A stretch of DNA of 64,000 nt from Rohdeia mirabilis (lineage in GTDB: Bacteria; Planctomycetota; UBA1135; GCA-002686595). Positions 48,655-57,584 of the stretch are shown here, piece after piece. Position numbers and translations under genes: made by a program. The stretch spans positions 4,650,001 to 4,714,000 of the forward strand of contig CP036290.1 of NCBI GenBank assembly GCA_007750655.1, in the 5' to 3' direction. How positions within the stretch are numbered: position 1 is the first letter of the stretch; every line of letters begins with the position of its first letter. The notes below the pieces were generated by a model. That model was given only the letters and a program-made list of their open reading frames with translations. It made no database searches and was not told where the DNA came from.

Positions 48655-49356
48655 TCAGCGCTTGCCGTACCAGACCTCGAGCCCTTCGCGGGATTCGAGC
48701 GCGCGCCGGCCGCCGCGCGCGATGCGCCACAGCTGCGCGCCGAGTTGGCCGGGTGTCATGTCGCGCAGCTTGCGGCCCGACGTCACGACGCGCGGCCGCG
48801 CCATGACCTCGAAACGACCGATGCGCTTCAGCTTGCGCGCCAGGACGAGTTCCTCGCTGACGTAGCGATCCTCGTCGAAACCACCCACCGCTTCGAACGC
48901 GTCGCGCCGCACGAACAGGAAGCAGCCGCCGCACATGCGCGCGAGGCGCAACCCGCGCGAGATGAACCACATCACGAAGTGCCCGTACCAGGGCGCCTCG
49001 TCGAACCGCATCAGCGCGCCGCCCGCCACCGCTCCGCGTGCGATGCGCTCGAGCGCCGCGGCGACGAGCGGCCCGTCCACGAACGTGTCGGCGTCGACGA
49101 AGACGATCGTCTCGCACTCGGCGTTCACAGCGCGCGCACCGCTGTTGCGCGTGGCCGCGATCTGGCGGTGTTCGACGCGCACCACGCGCGCGCCGGCGGC
49201 GGCCGCGAGTTCGCCCGTCCCGTCGCTCGAGCTGTCGTCCACGACGACGACCTCGTAGGGCCGACCCACGTGTTCGCCAGCGGCCTGCACGCACGCGATC
49301 ACGCGCTCGATGGTGGCCGCCTCGTCGTGGGCGGGAATGACGAAGGAGACGGTCAT
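48655..49356 (-). CDS. Family 2 glycosyltransferase
   Basis: 233 residues from an ATG at 49356 (MTVSFVIPAHDEAATIERVI). GT-A fold: VVVVDDSSSDGTGELA, the DXD motif in VFVDADTFVDG and a later GGFDEDRYVSEELVL. It transfers a sugar from a nucleotide donor to an unknown acceptor. One long hydrophobic stretch (MWFISRGLRLARMCGGCFLF) suggests membrane association. An upstream in-frame start at 49653 is possible but lies before the typical family start. Confidence 0.9.
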   Translation of the reverse strand: MTVSFVIPAHDEAATIERVIACVQAAGEHVGRPYEVVVVDDSSSDGTGELAAAAGARVVRVEHRQIAATRNSGARAVNAECETIVFVDADTFVDGPLVAAALERIARGAVAGGALMRFDEAPWYGHFVMWFISRGLRLARMCGGCFLFVRRDAFEAVGGFDEDRYVSEELVLARKLKRIGRFEVMARPRVVTSGRKLRDMTPGQLGAQLWRIARGGRRALESREGLEVWYGKR

Positions 49357-49426
49357 GGGTGCAGCGTCGGAAGCGCGCCGGACGCGGGCGCTCGGAAGCC
49401 TATCGGCCGCTGCTATCCTCCTTCCG

Positions 49427-50530
49427 ATGAAGATCCGCGCCGCCGTCCTCGAAGAGTTCGCCAAACCCCTCGTCGTCCAGGAAGTGGACCTCGCGCCGCC
49501 CAAGGCCGGCGAGGCGCTGGTCCGCATCACGTCCTGCGGCGTGTGCCACACCGACCTGTACACCGCGTCGGGGGTCGACCCGAGCGGATACGCGCCGACG
49601 GTCCTCGGGCACGAGGGCGCCGGCGTGGTCGAAGCGGTCGGCGAGGGCGTCACGTCGGTCGCGGTCGGCGATCACGTGGTCACGCTGTTCTCGCCCGAGT
49701 GCGGCCAGTGCGCCCACTGCACGAGCGGCAAGACGAACATCTGCACCGCGATCCGCGCCGAGCAGGGACAGGGGCACCTGCCCGACGGCACCACGCGCCT
49801 GTCGCGGAACGGCGTGCCGATGAAGCACTTCATGGGCACGAGCACGTTCGCCGAGGCCGCGATCATGCCCGAGATCGCGCTGGCGAAGATCCACCCGGAG
49901 GCGTCGCTTGACGCGGCCTGCCTCCTGGCCTGCGGCGCCACGACCGGCATCGCGGCGGCCCTGTGGAAGGCCGAGGTCGAGGCCGGAACGACCTGCGTCG
50001 TGTTCGGCGCCGGCATGGTCGGACTGGGCGCGGTGGTGGGCGCGAAACTGCGCGGCGCCGAGCGCATCGTCGTGTTCGACCGCTCCGCCGAGCGCCTCGA
50101 GCTGGCGAAGAAGTACGGCGCGACGCACACCTTCGTGGCCGACGAGAACAACGTGCAGCGCGTGCTCGACCTGACCGACGGCATGGGCGCGGACTACACG
50201 TTCGAGGCCACGGGGCTGGTCGGCGTGATGGGCGAAGCGGTCGAGGCGGCGCGCATGGGCTGGGGCCTGTGCACGATCCTCGGTGTGGCGGGCAAGGGCG
50301 AGACGCTCGACATCGTGCCGCGCCTGTTGATCACCGGGCGGCGTGTCCAAGGTGGCAGCTTCGGCGGCGCGAAAGGCCGCACCCACGTGCCGCAACTCGT
50401 CGACATGTACATGGCCGGCAAGATCGATCTGGACAGCTTCATCAGCCACCGCATGCCGCTCGAGGACGTCAATCGCGCGTTCGAGCTGATGGAGAAGAAG
50501 GACGGCATTCGCACGGTGCTGAACCCGTGA
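49427..50530 (+). CDS. frmA: Class III (glutathione-dependent formaldehyde) alcohol dehydrogenase
   Basis: Zinc MDR-family dehydrogenase, 367 residues. Catalytic zinc ligands are in ITSCGVCHTDLY and LGHEGAG, and structural zinc in CGQCAHCTSGKTNIC. The class III segment MKHFMGTSTFAEAAIMPEIALAKI is shown here by MGTSTFAE. The Rossmann motif is VFGAGMVGLGAVVGAK. It oxidises the formaldehyde adduct of glutathione or a comparable thiol. The following hydrolase overlaps it by 4 nt (GTGA), suggesting a two-step formaldehyde-oxidation operon. The thiol used in this organism is unknown. Confidence 0.88.
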   Translation: MKIRAAVLEEFAKPLVVQEVDLAPPKAGEALVRITSCGVCHTDLYTASGVDPSGYAPTVLGHEGAGVVEAVGEGVTSVAVGDHVVTLFSPECGQCAHCTSGKTNICTAIRAEQGQGHLPDGTTRLSRNGVPMKHFMGTSTFAEAAIMPEIALAKIHPEASLDAACLLACGATTGIAAALWKAEVEAGTTCVVFGAGMVGLGAVVGAKLRGAERIVVFDRSAERLELAKKYGATHTFVADENNVQRVLDLTDGMGADYTFEATGLVGVMGEAVEAARMGWGLCTILGVAGKGETLDIVPRLLITGRRVQGGSFGGAKGRTHVPQLVDMYMAGKIDLDSFISHRMPLEDVNRAFELMEKKDGIRTVLNP

Positions 50531-51282
50531 GTGGCGCGAACAACATCGGTAGTGCGGAGGTTCGCAACGCAGCGGGCGAACGGCTCGACCTGGCGTTCCA
50601 CCCGGCGCGGACGGAGGGCGACGCCCTGCTCGTGATCGGACACGGCGTGACGGCGAACAAGGACCGCGCGTTCCTGGTGGCATTGGCCGAAGCGGTGGCC
50701 GAGCGAGGCATCGCGGCCCTGCGCTTCAGCTTCAGTGGCAACGGCGACTCGGAGGGCCGCTTCGAGGACTCGACGATCACGAAGGAAGTGGCCGATCTCG
50801 GTGCGGTGCTCGACGCGGTCGAAGCCAGCGGCCCGTGGCGCATCGCCTACGCCGGGCACTCGATGGGCGGCGCGGTCGGCGTGCTGCGCGCGAGCGAGGA
50901 CCCGCGTCTCACCGCGCTCGTGTCGCTGGCCGGGATGGTTCGCACGGCACAGTTCGCAGAACGCAAGTTCGGCGACCAGCAGCCGGGCGCGTCATTGATG
51001 TGGGACAAGCCCGAGTGTCCCTTGAGCCAGACGTTCATGGACGACATGCGCCTGATCGGCTCGGTGCTGGACCGCGCGCCGAAGATCGAGGTGCCGTGGC
51101 TGCTCGTGCACGGCGACGCGGACACGGTGGTCCCGGTCGAGGACACGTTGGATGCAGCGCGGGCGGCTCCGAACGCGACGACGGCGCTCTTGCCCGGCGC
51201 CGATCACGTGTTCTCGGACGACGCTACGGCGCAGATGCTGGACGAGACGGTTCCGTGGCTCGTGGAGCGGCTGCTGGTGTAG
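50527..51282 (+). CDS. Alpha/beta hydrolase, esterase-like
   Basis: 251 residues from a GTG at 50527 overlapping the dehydrogenase stop. Oxyanion segment VIGHGVTANKDRAFL, nucleophile elbow AGHSMGGAVG, acid in VHGDADTVVP and catalytic His in GADHVF. The overlap suggests it handles a product of the dehydrogenase, such as hydrolysing an S-formyl thiol, but the sequence is not of the classical FrmB/esterase D type. It could equally be a general carboxylesterase. Confidence 0.85.
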   Translation: MSGANNIGSAEVRNAAGERLDLAFHPARTEGDALLVIGHGVTANKDRAFLVALAEAVAERGIAALRFSFSGNGDSEGRFEDSTITKEVADLGAVLDAVEASGPWRIAYAGHSMGGAVGVLRASEDPRLTALVSLAGMVRTAQFAERKFGDQQPGASLMWDKPECPLSQTFMDDMRLIGSVLDRAPKIEVPWLLVHGDADTVVPVEDTLDAARAAPNATTALLPGADHVFSDDATAQMLDETVPWLVERLLV

Positions 51283-51305
51283 GTGGACGGCCAGTCGGTG
51301 GGGCC

Positions 51306-53558
51306 TCAGCGGCCGCCAGCGGTCAACGCACCCCGCAACACCCCGTCGACTCGACGTACCGTCAAGCCGCGACTCGACCCACTGCCCGGATAGCTCGCTT
51401 CGATGTCGGGCAGGACCAGCCCCGACTCGAGCATCGTCGGCAGAAGATCCGCAGCGAAGGTCGCCCTCGATCCCTGCGGCCAGCCGGGTGGAGCCACGCC
51501 GACGATCTCGGGAAGGTCCGCGTCGCGAGCGTTCGCGGGTGGGCTCGGCGGATCGCTATCGGTGATGACGACGGTCACGCCCGGTTCGAGGACGAAGCGG
51601 TCGGTCTCCACGCCGTCTCCCGCCCTCTGCAGACGTCCGAACAGTGGCGGCGTGGCGGCGCGCGTGCAGATCCAGCATTCGACCGCATCGACCGGCACGT
51701 CGAGCGCGGCGACTCGGTCATCGAAGATCAACGTTTCGTCGGTCGAGCGCGTCCGCCCATCCGCGAACAGGACGAAGACCTCTGCCTGCTCGTACTCGTC
51801 GCCGTGCTGCAGCGAGGGAGCGAAGACTGCCACGTTGCTCGCCGGCACTTCGGCGAGGTCGATCCGCAGTTCGACCGAAGGGATCAAGTCCTCGTACAAG
51901 GCGGAGACGGACTTGGATTCGATGAAGTCCAGCTCACTTCTTGCGAACCTCCAGTCCGCGAGCTGCAACCGTACTTCCTGGAACCGCGTCGGTAGGAAGA
52001 GAGAGACTCCCGTTCGAAGATCGAAGGGGACCAATTCGTGAATGAGCACGCCGACCGGTGGTGATTCGAGGATCAGGAGATTCAGTTCCAGCCGCGACTT
52101 CAGGTAACCGGCAGCGACGGAGTCGACGACGTGCTCGCCATCCACGAAGACGTTGACATCGACATCGACATGCACCCCTCCTGGAAGAACGACGGGCCCG
52201 ACATCGACGACTTCTCCTCCGCGGACGTTCGCATGCCGTGCTTCCAGTGCGAAGTCGTCGACCCTCTCCTTCCCCGCCAAGAACGTCAGTGTGTACTGCC
52301 CCTCCGGGAGTTCGTCGAACTCGAAGTCACCATCTTCGTCGAAGTCTCGAGCCTCCACGCGCATGCGATAGTCGGCGCCCGACGTCCCGTCCGCGTACAC
52401 CGGTCGCACGACACGAAAGAGCTCCACCGCGACCCAGGTCCAACCAGCGAGCCGATCGACTGCGAGGGCGCCCCGGATCGAACCGAGACGCGAGCTGGAG
52501 CCGACGAAGCGAGCGTGTGACTCGTCGGCCAATTCGAAGACTCCGGAGAGGCTCGAGAGCGTCGTGAGGTTCTGCGCCCGGCGAACTGGGTCGACGGAAG
52601 GACCGGGTGGATCACATGCGACCTCCAGCCCAGGCTCGGCGAACCACCGGTAGCCGGACTCGGTCGTCGGCACGCCGGCCCAACTCGCGTTTCCATCCGC
52701 GCCGGTCGTGCGACGCATGCCTCGACTCTCCAGGAAGGCGCAGAAGCGCCAGAAATCCGGATCGCGATAGCGGTCGGACTCTAGTGCGAGCAGTTCCGCC
52801 ACGTCCGTCGCGCACCCCTTCGCGGACTGCGCCTCGATGAGGGCCGCCGCGTCGCCATCGGCGACCAACGCCGCACTGTCACGCGCGAAGCGGGTGGAAT
52901 GGAGACTCGCGAGGCGCGCTGCCGGCGCGAGCCATTGCTCCACCGTCTCAACTCCTGCGAACGTCCCCGACCACGCGTCCAGGACGTCGGGCGCCAGGCC
53001 GAGTTCGACACCTTCGATACCCGCGCCCTGGGGGTCCAAGATGCGGACCGACACCTGGGCCCGTCGGGGCAACTCGACGACCCACGACCCGCTCGCCTCG
53101 GGAACGACGAAGGAGGTCGGTGGGTAGTCCTCCGCGTCGACGTGGACCAGGAGTGCGCGCTCGGCCAGCTTCGGATCGACTCGCAGCTGGAGTTCACCCG
53201 CGTCGTCGGTCGTCCCTTCGACGAAGTGAAGGGCACTGCCTTCTTCGAACGCGGAGCGAACCCGGGCGCCGGCGACCGGAATTCCGCCGCCGTGCGCTTT
53301 CACCTCGAGCGTGACCGTCGCCCGTGACGAGTCGGCGAGGCTCATCCGTCCGCTCTCGGCGGGCACCTGCAGCACGTTCGAACCGGACCGCGACTCCGTC
53401 GGCGAAGCGTCGCTCGACCCGGTGAGCGCTGGCGACGTCGTTCGACTGCGGCTCTGTCCCCCACCATCCGCGCGCGTGAAGATCCAGAGCGCAACAAGGA
53501 AGAGCGCTGCACCGACGACCACCAGCCCGGACCTGGACCCTCCCGACGAATTCCTCAT
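51306..53558 (-). CDS. Membrane-anchored protein with carboxypeptidase regulatory-like domains
   Basis: 750 residues. An N-terminal helix (GLVVVGAALFLVALWIF) acts as an anchor. Several beta-sandwich segments follow, recognised by GGGIPVAGARVRS, then TTDDAGELQLRV, SVRILDPQGAGIEGVELGL, and FDEDGDFEFDELPEGQYTLTF. These match the CarboxypepD_reg/SdrD-B-like fold of surface proteins. No catalytic motif is seen. Codon use looks slightly less GC-extreme than in neighbouring genes. It is followed on the minus strand by nothing close, and preceded by a palindrome and ribBA. Role unknown, probably a surface or envelope protein. Confidence 0.8.
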   Translation of the reverse strand: MRNSSGGSRSGLVVVGAALFLVALWIFTRADGGGQSRSRTTSPALTGSSDASPTESRSGSNVLQVPAESGRMSLADSSRATVTLEVKAHGGGIPVAGARVRSAFEEGSALHFVEGTTDDAGELQLRVDPKLAERALLVHVDAEDYPPTSFVVPEASGSWVVELPRRAQVSVRILDPQGAGIEGVELGLAPDVLDAWSGTFAGVETVEQWLAPAARLASLHSTRFARDSAALVADGDAAALIEAQSAKGCATDVAELLALESDRYRDPDFWRFCAFLESRGMRRTTGADGNASWAGVPTTESGYRWFAEPGLEVACDPPGPSVDPVRRAQNLTTLSSLSGVFELADESHARFVGSSSRLGSIRGALAVDRLAGWTWVAVELFRVVRPVYADGTSGADYRMRVEARDFDEDGDFEFDELPEGQYTLTFLAGKERVDDFALEARHANVRGGEVVDVGPVVLPGGVHVDVDVNVFVDGEHVVDSVAAGYLKSRLELNLLILESPPVGVLIHELVPFDLRTGVSLFLPTRFQEVRLQLADWRFARSELDFIESKSVSALYEDLIPSVELRIDLAEVPASNVAVFAPSLQHGDEYEQAEVFVLFADGRTRSTDETLIFDDRVAALDVPVDAVECWICTRAATPPLFGRLQRAGDGVETDRFVLEPGVTVVITDSDPPSPPANARDADLPEIVGVAPPGWPQGSRATFAADLLPTMLESGLVLPDIEASYPGSGSSRGLTVRRVDGVLRGALTAGGR

Positions 53559-53577
53559 GCGTCGAGTGTAGGTAGCT

Positions 53578-53681
53578 TCGGTACGGCGTCAGGCACACAT
53601 CTGCGGCCTGCCGCGACAAGTCGCTGCGAATCGCAGCGACATCGGCGGCAGGTGGCAGCTGCGTGCCTGACGCCGTACCGA
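53578..53681 (-). repeat. Palindromic element copy 3 (36-nt arms, 4 mismatches)
   Basis: Left arm 53578-53613 and right arm 53646-53681 are reverse complements at 32 of 36 positions. The core, from CGGTACGG at 53579 to CCGTACCG ending at 53680, is exactly 102 nt, like copies 1 and 2, with the same central TGCGAATCGCA. Only one extra base pair lies outside the core. It follows immediately after the ribBA stop codon (53684-53682). Confidence 0.95.
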
Positions 53682-54923
53682 TCACTCCTCCACGTGGTCG
53701 AGCAGGTGCCCCAGCTTCTCGCGTTTCGTGCGCAGGTACTTCGAGTTCACGTCGTTCGGCGCCATCTTGATCGGCACCTGGTCCACGACCGACAGGCCGT
53801 AGCCCTCGAGGCCGGCGATCTTGCGCGGGTTGTTCGTGAGCAGGCGCATCTTGCGCACGCCGAGGTACGTGAGGATCTGCGCGCCGAGGCCGTACTCGCG
53901 CAGGTCGGGCGGGAAGCCGAGCGCCTGGTTCGCCTCGACGGTGTCGAGCCCCTCGTCCTGCAGTTGGTAGGCCTTCAACTTCGCCGCCAGACCGATGCCG
54001 CGGCCCTCCTGGCGCATGTAGACGAGCACGCCGTACTTCTGCTCGGCGAGCTTCTCGATCGCGTGCTCGAGCTGCGGGCCGCAGTCGCAGCGCAGGCTGC
54101 CGAACACGTCGCCCGTCAGACACTCGGAGTGCACGCGCACGGTCACGGGCTCGTCGATCGGCTCCCGCGGGCCATCGATCCCCGGTCCGGGCATCGCCTC
54201 GGTGCACAGGGCCAGGTGCTCGCGACCGTCGACGACCGAGCGGAACATGTGCACCTTGAACTTGCCGAAGCGCGTGGGCATCGACAGGTCCATCTGCACC
54301 GGCTCGATCAGGCGCTCCTTCTGGCGGCGGTACGCGATCAGGTCGGCGATCGTCACGATCTGCAGGCCGTGCTTCTCGGCGAAGACCTCGAGGTCCGGCA
54401 TGCGCGCCATGTCGCCGTCGTCCTTGATGATCTCGCAGATCACGCCGGCTTCGCGCGCGCCCGCGAGCCGCGCCAGGTCGATCGTCCCCTCGGTCTGACC
54501 GCCGCGCACCAGAACGCCGCCCGACTTGGCCCGCAGCGGGAAGATGTGCCCGGGGCGCGCGAGATCGCGCGGGGTGGAGGCGGGGTCCGCAGCCACCCGG
54601 ATGGTGCGCGCCCGGTCGGCGGCGCTGATCCCGGTCGTGACGCCGGTCGTCGCCTCGATCGAGACCGTGAACGCGGTGCCCATCCGACTGGTGTTGTGCG
54701 GCACCTGGGGCGGCAGATCGAGCTGATCGGCCACGGCGTCGCTCATTGGCATGCAGATGAGCCCCCGGGCCTCGCGGATCATGAAGTTGATGTCCTCGGC
54801 CGTCACGTGCTCGGCGAGCATCATCAAATCGCCCTCGTTCTCGCGACCGGGGTCGTCGACGAGGATGATCATCTTTCCGGCGCGGAGGTCGCGCAGGGCT
54901 TCTTCGATGCGTGCGATCGGCAT
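53682..54923 (-). CDS. ribBA: Bifunctional riboflavin protein RibBA (DHBP synthase / GTP cyclohydrolase II)
   Basis: 413 residues. Residues ~1-205 are RibB, making dihydroxybutanone phosphate: [20 protein letters not shown]-type motif ([11 protein letters not shown]), [28 protein letters not shown] and EAGVICEI. Residues ~210-400 are RibA, opening GTP: the zinc site [26 protein letters not shown] and [10 protein letters not shown]. Both halves look complete. Start ATG at 54923. Its stop is directly followed by palindromic element copy 3. No FMN riboswitch fits in the 87-nt leader. Confidence 0.97.
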   Translation of the reverse strand: MPIARIEEALRDLRAGKMIILVDDPGRENEGDLMMLAEHVTAEDINFMIREARGLICMPMSDAVADQLDLPPQVPHNTSRMGTAFTVSIEATTGVTTGISAADRARTIRVAADPASTPRDLARPGHIFPLRAKSGGVLVRGGQTEGTIDLARLAGAREAGVICEIIKDDGDMARMPDLEVFAEKHGLQIVTIADLIAYRRQKERLIEPVQMDLSMPTRFGKFKVHMFRSVVDGREHLALCTEAMPGPGIDGPREPIDEPVTVRVHSECLTGDVFGSLRCDCGPQLEHAIEKLAEQKYGVLVYMRQEGRGIGLAAKLKAYQLQDEGLDTVEANQALGFPPDLREYGLGAQILTYLGVRKMRLLTNNPRKIAGLEGYGLSVVDQVPIKMAPNDVNSKYLRTKREKLGHLLDHVEE

Positions 54924-55010
54924 GACTCGGGGAATCTGGGAGGTGGCTCTGAAGGGGCTGGCCTGACATGCTAGCCCCCTCGCGGCTCCGTCCGGCCGCA
55001 GCCCAGAACA

Positions 55011-57230
55011 ATGAGTCGAAGAAGCATGCGCGTCAGCCCCCTTCGTCCGTCGAAACTCGCCGCGGTCGCCCTGGCCTGCGCCATGGTCGCGGCGTGCGGA
55101 ACGACCGGCGACCCCGAGGACACCGGCACTCGTCCGCGCGGCAGCCTGATCGCTCTGCCGACCCGCGTGGAGTTCGCGGAGATCGCGAGCCTGGAAGAAG
55201 CGCGCCGCACCGGCAGCGGGCGTCTGCTCGAGCTGCTCGTCGCCGGCGACACCCCCGTCCGCGCGCGCGCCGCCCAGGCGCTGGGGCGCATGCCGCTCGA
55301 GCGCTACGGCGTCGAGGTCACCGACGCGCTCGCGACCGCGCTCGGCGATCCGGACGCGCAGGTCCGGGCCGCCGCCGCACGCGCGCTGGGTTGGCGCGGT
55401 GACGTGACCGCGGCCGGTGCCATCGCGCTGGCCTGGGAGGACGCCGAACCCGCCGTGCGCAGCGCGTTGGTCGACGCCGCGGCGCGCATCGCCCAACGCC
55501 TGTCGAGCGAGGACCTCGAGGGCGGCCCCGACAAGAACGGAGCGGCCGAGATGGCGCGGCTCGTGATCCGCCGCCTGTACGACCCGGTCGTCGACGTGCG
55601 CGTCGAGGCCATCTCGGCCTGTGGGATGCTGCCGGTCGAAGGCCCGGTCGCCGGCGAGATCGACCGCGACCTCCTGGGCGTGCTGAGCCCGATCCGCCCG
55701 CGCGCGTCCGGTCCGCCGCTCGAGACCGAGATCTGGCTCACGCTCTACGCCCTGCAGCGCCGTCGCTCCGAGGTCGGCCGCGGCGCGTACCTCGAACACG
55801 ACACGTCGCCCTACCCCGAGGCGCGCATCTTCGCGGTGCGCGGCCTGGCTCGCACGCGCTCGAGCCCGGAGGGCGTGCGCTCGCTCGAACGCGCCGCTTC
55901 CGACCCGGACTGGCGCGTGGCGGTCGAAGCCCTGCGCGGTCTCGCGACCCACGCCGACGAGAGCTCCCTGCCCAGCGTCCTCGCCGCCCTCGACAGCCGC
56001 AGCCCGCACGTGCGGCGCACCGCGTGCGAAGCGCTGCCGGCCTTCGCCGCGCAGGCCGAGAAGCTGCGCGCGCGCGCCCAGCGCGGACTGCGCGACCGCT
56101 CGTCGAGCGTGCGCAGCGCGGCCCTGGTCGCCTACGCCGAGATCTTCGGCGCGCGCGAACCGGAAGCCGTCCAACGGGAGATCGTGGCCTTCTCCGACAG
56201 CTCGGACCTCGTCGGTCGCCGCGCCGCCGGACAGGCCGCGCGTTTCCTACCGGCGCGGATCGGCGAGCCCCTGGCCGACCGCCTCCTGCTCGACCCCGAG
56301 CCCTTCGTCTCGACCATGGCGATCGAGAGCCTGGGCGAGATCGCGACCCCGAGCGCCCGCGCGCGCCTGCGCGACATCGTGGCGAACGACAGCGACAACG
56401 GTCGGCGACTGACCGCCGTCCTGGCGCTGCGAGCGACCGGCTCGCCCGAGGACGCGCCGGCTCTGATCCGGGCGGCGTCCAACGCCGTGGGCGACGTGGG
56501 TCCCGAGCTGGCGTGGAACGCGCTCGAGTCGCTGCGCGCGATCGGGAGCGCGGAAGGCGCCGGTGCGGCGGCCCTGGGCGACGGTTTCGAGGAGCTCCTG
56601 CGGACGGCGCTGCGCTCCCAGAACCCGCAGGTGCGGCTGGTCGCGCGCACGACCTGGATCGACGTCCTCGGCGAAGCGTCCCTGCCGAACGTCCCGCCCC
56701 CCACTTCGTCGCCGCGCACGATTCCGCTGCCCGGCCGCGACTACCCCGACTGGCAGCGCAACCCGCTGGTCGAGGTCGCCACGACGCGCGGGGTCATGGT
56801 GTTCGAGCTGTTCCCCGAGGACGCACCGCTGCACGTGTACTCGTTCGTCCAGCACGCGACGACCGGCCACTACGACGGAACCCTCTTCCACCGCGTGGTG
56901 CCCGACTTCGTGGTGCAGGGCGGCGACTATCGCGGCGACGGGAACGGCGGCCTGGACTGGCGCGGCACGTCGCTGCGACACGAGTTCACCCCGCGGAAGT
57001 TCCTGCGCGGTTCGCTGGGCATGCCGCGCAACGAATGGGTCGACTCGGGCGGCAGCCAGATCTTCGTGACGCACCGCCCGACCCCGCACCTGGACGGCAA
57101 CTACACCCTCTTCGGGCGCATGGTCCAGGGCTTCGACGTCCTCGACGCCATCGAAGAGGGCGACCGGATCGTCTCGACGCGGTTGCTCGACGCGAGCGCG
57201 GCGGTCGAGCGCTTCGGCGCGGGACGCTAG
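55011..57230 (+). CDS. HEAT-repeat lipoprotein with C-terminal cyclophilin domain
   Basis: 739 residues (ATG 55011; an ATG at 55026 is also possible). The signal ends in ALACAMVAACGTT, a lipobox. Residues ~60-560 are HEAT-like helical repeats (DPDAQVRAAAARALGWRG, DPDWRVAVEALRGLA, RSPHVRRTACEALP). Residues ~575-735 are a cyclophilin-type peptidyl-prolyl isomerase: VFELFPEDAPLHVYSFVQ, HYDGTLFHRVVPDFVVQGGD, FLRGSLGMPRN and SGGSQIFVTH. The key arginine of the active site (FHRVVP) is kept. Probably an envelope chaperone using the HEAT array for docking. A decayed palindrome starts right after its stop. Confidence 0.9.
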   Translation: MSRRSMRVSPLRPSKLAAVALACAMVAACGTTGDPEDTGTRPRGSLIALPTRVEFAEIASLEEARRTGSGRLLELLVAGDTPVRARAAQALGRMPLERYGVEVTDALATALGDPDAQVRAAAARALGWRGDVTAAGAIALAWEDAEPAVRSALVDAAARIAQRLSSEDLEGGPDKNGAAEMARLVIRRLYDPVVDVRVEAISACGMLPVEGPVAGEIDRDLLGVLSPIRPRASGPPLETEIWLTLYALQRRRSEVGRGAYLEHDTSPYPEARIFAVRGLARTRSSPEGVRSLERAASDPDWRVAVEALRGLATHADESSLPSVLAALDSRSPHVRRTACEALPAFAAQAEKLRARAQRGLRDRSSSVRSAALVAYAEIFGAREPEAVQREIVAFSDSSDLVGRRAAGQAARFLPARIGEPLADRLLLDPEPFVSTMAIESLGEIATPSARARLRDIVANDSDNGRRLTAVLALRATGSPEDAPALIRAASNAVGDVGPELAWNALESLRAIGSAEGAGAAALGDGFEELLRTALRSQNPQVRLVARTTWIDVLGEASLPNVPPPTSSPRTIPLPGRDYPDWQRNPLVEVATTRGVMVFELFPEDAPLHVYSFVQHATTGHYDGTLFHRVVPDFVVQGGDYRGDGNGGLDWRGTSLRHEFTPRKFLRGSLGMPRNEWVDSGGSQIFVTHRPTPHLDGNYTLFGRMVQGFDVLDAIEEGDRIVSTRLLDASAAVERFGAGR

Positions 57231-57420
57231 TGGTGTGATTCGCTCCGTCGCGGCACTTCGGCGTTCCGTTCGGGATCCGATGCGTGGCACGGGCGACTCG
57301 CCCCCACTCGGGCGCGTACCGGGCCCGCGAGTCATGAAGGAGGCCTGACGCAGCAGCGCGCCGGCACGGGGCGCTGCCGACACGGGGCGAATCCGGGCCT
57401 CGCGGGAGTGAATCACCCCA
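57231..57420. repeat. Decayed long inverted repeat after the HEAT-cyclophilin gene
   Basis: The 16 nt directly after the stop codon (57231-57246, TGGTGTGATTCGCTCC) are complementary at 14 of 16 positions to 57405-57420. Inner sequence pairs only patchily. Spacing (~190 nt) and position at a stop codon recall the better-preserved palindromes. The rest of the 354-nt gap up to 57584 shows no gene. Confidence 0.5.
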
Positions 57421-57584
57421 CCAGGCGGCGGGCCGGCCGACCCGGCCACCCCGAGCGACGCAACTCCTGACGGCGTACGGCCGGCCGCGGGGTTTCGCGG
57501 GCCCGGCTCAAGATCCGCCCGCGCGCGGCGCCGAAAGGGCCGAGTCCGGGTGGGTCCCTCCATCTTCCACCTGGCTCATCGCCC

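Noticed and set aside
51306-53558. Possible recently transferred gene because of milder GC content
   Set aside because: The difference looks small and could not be measured here; surface-protein genes often drift in composition. A codon-usage calculation would be needed.
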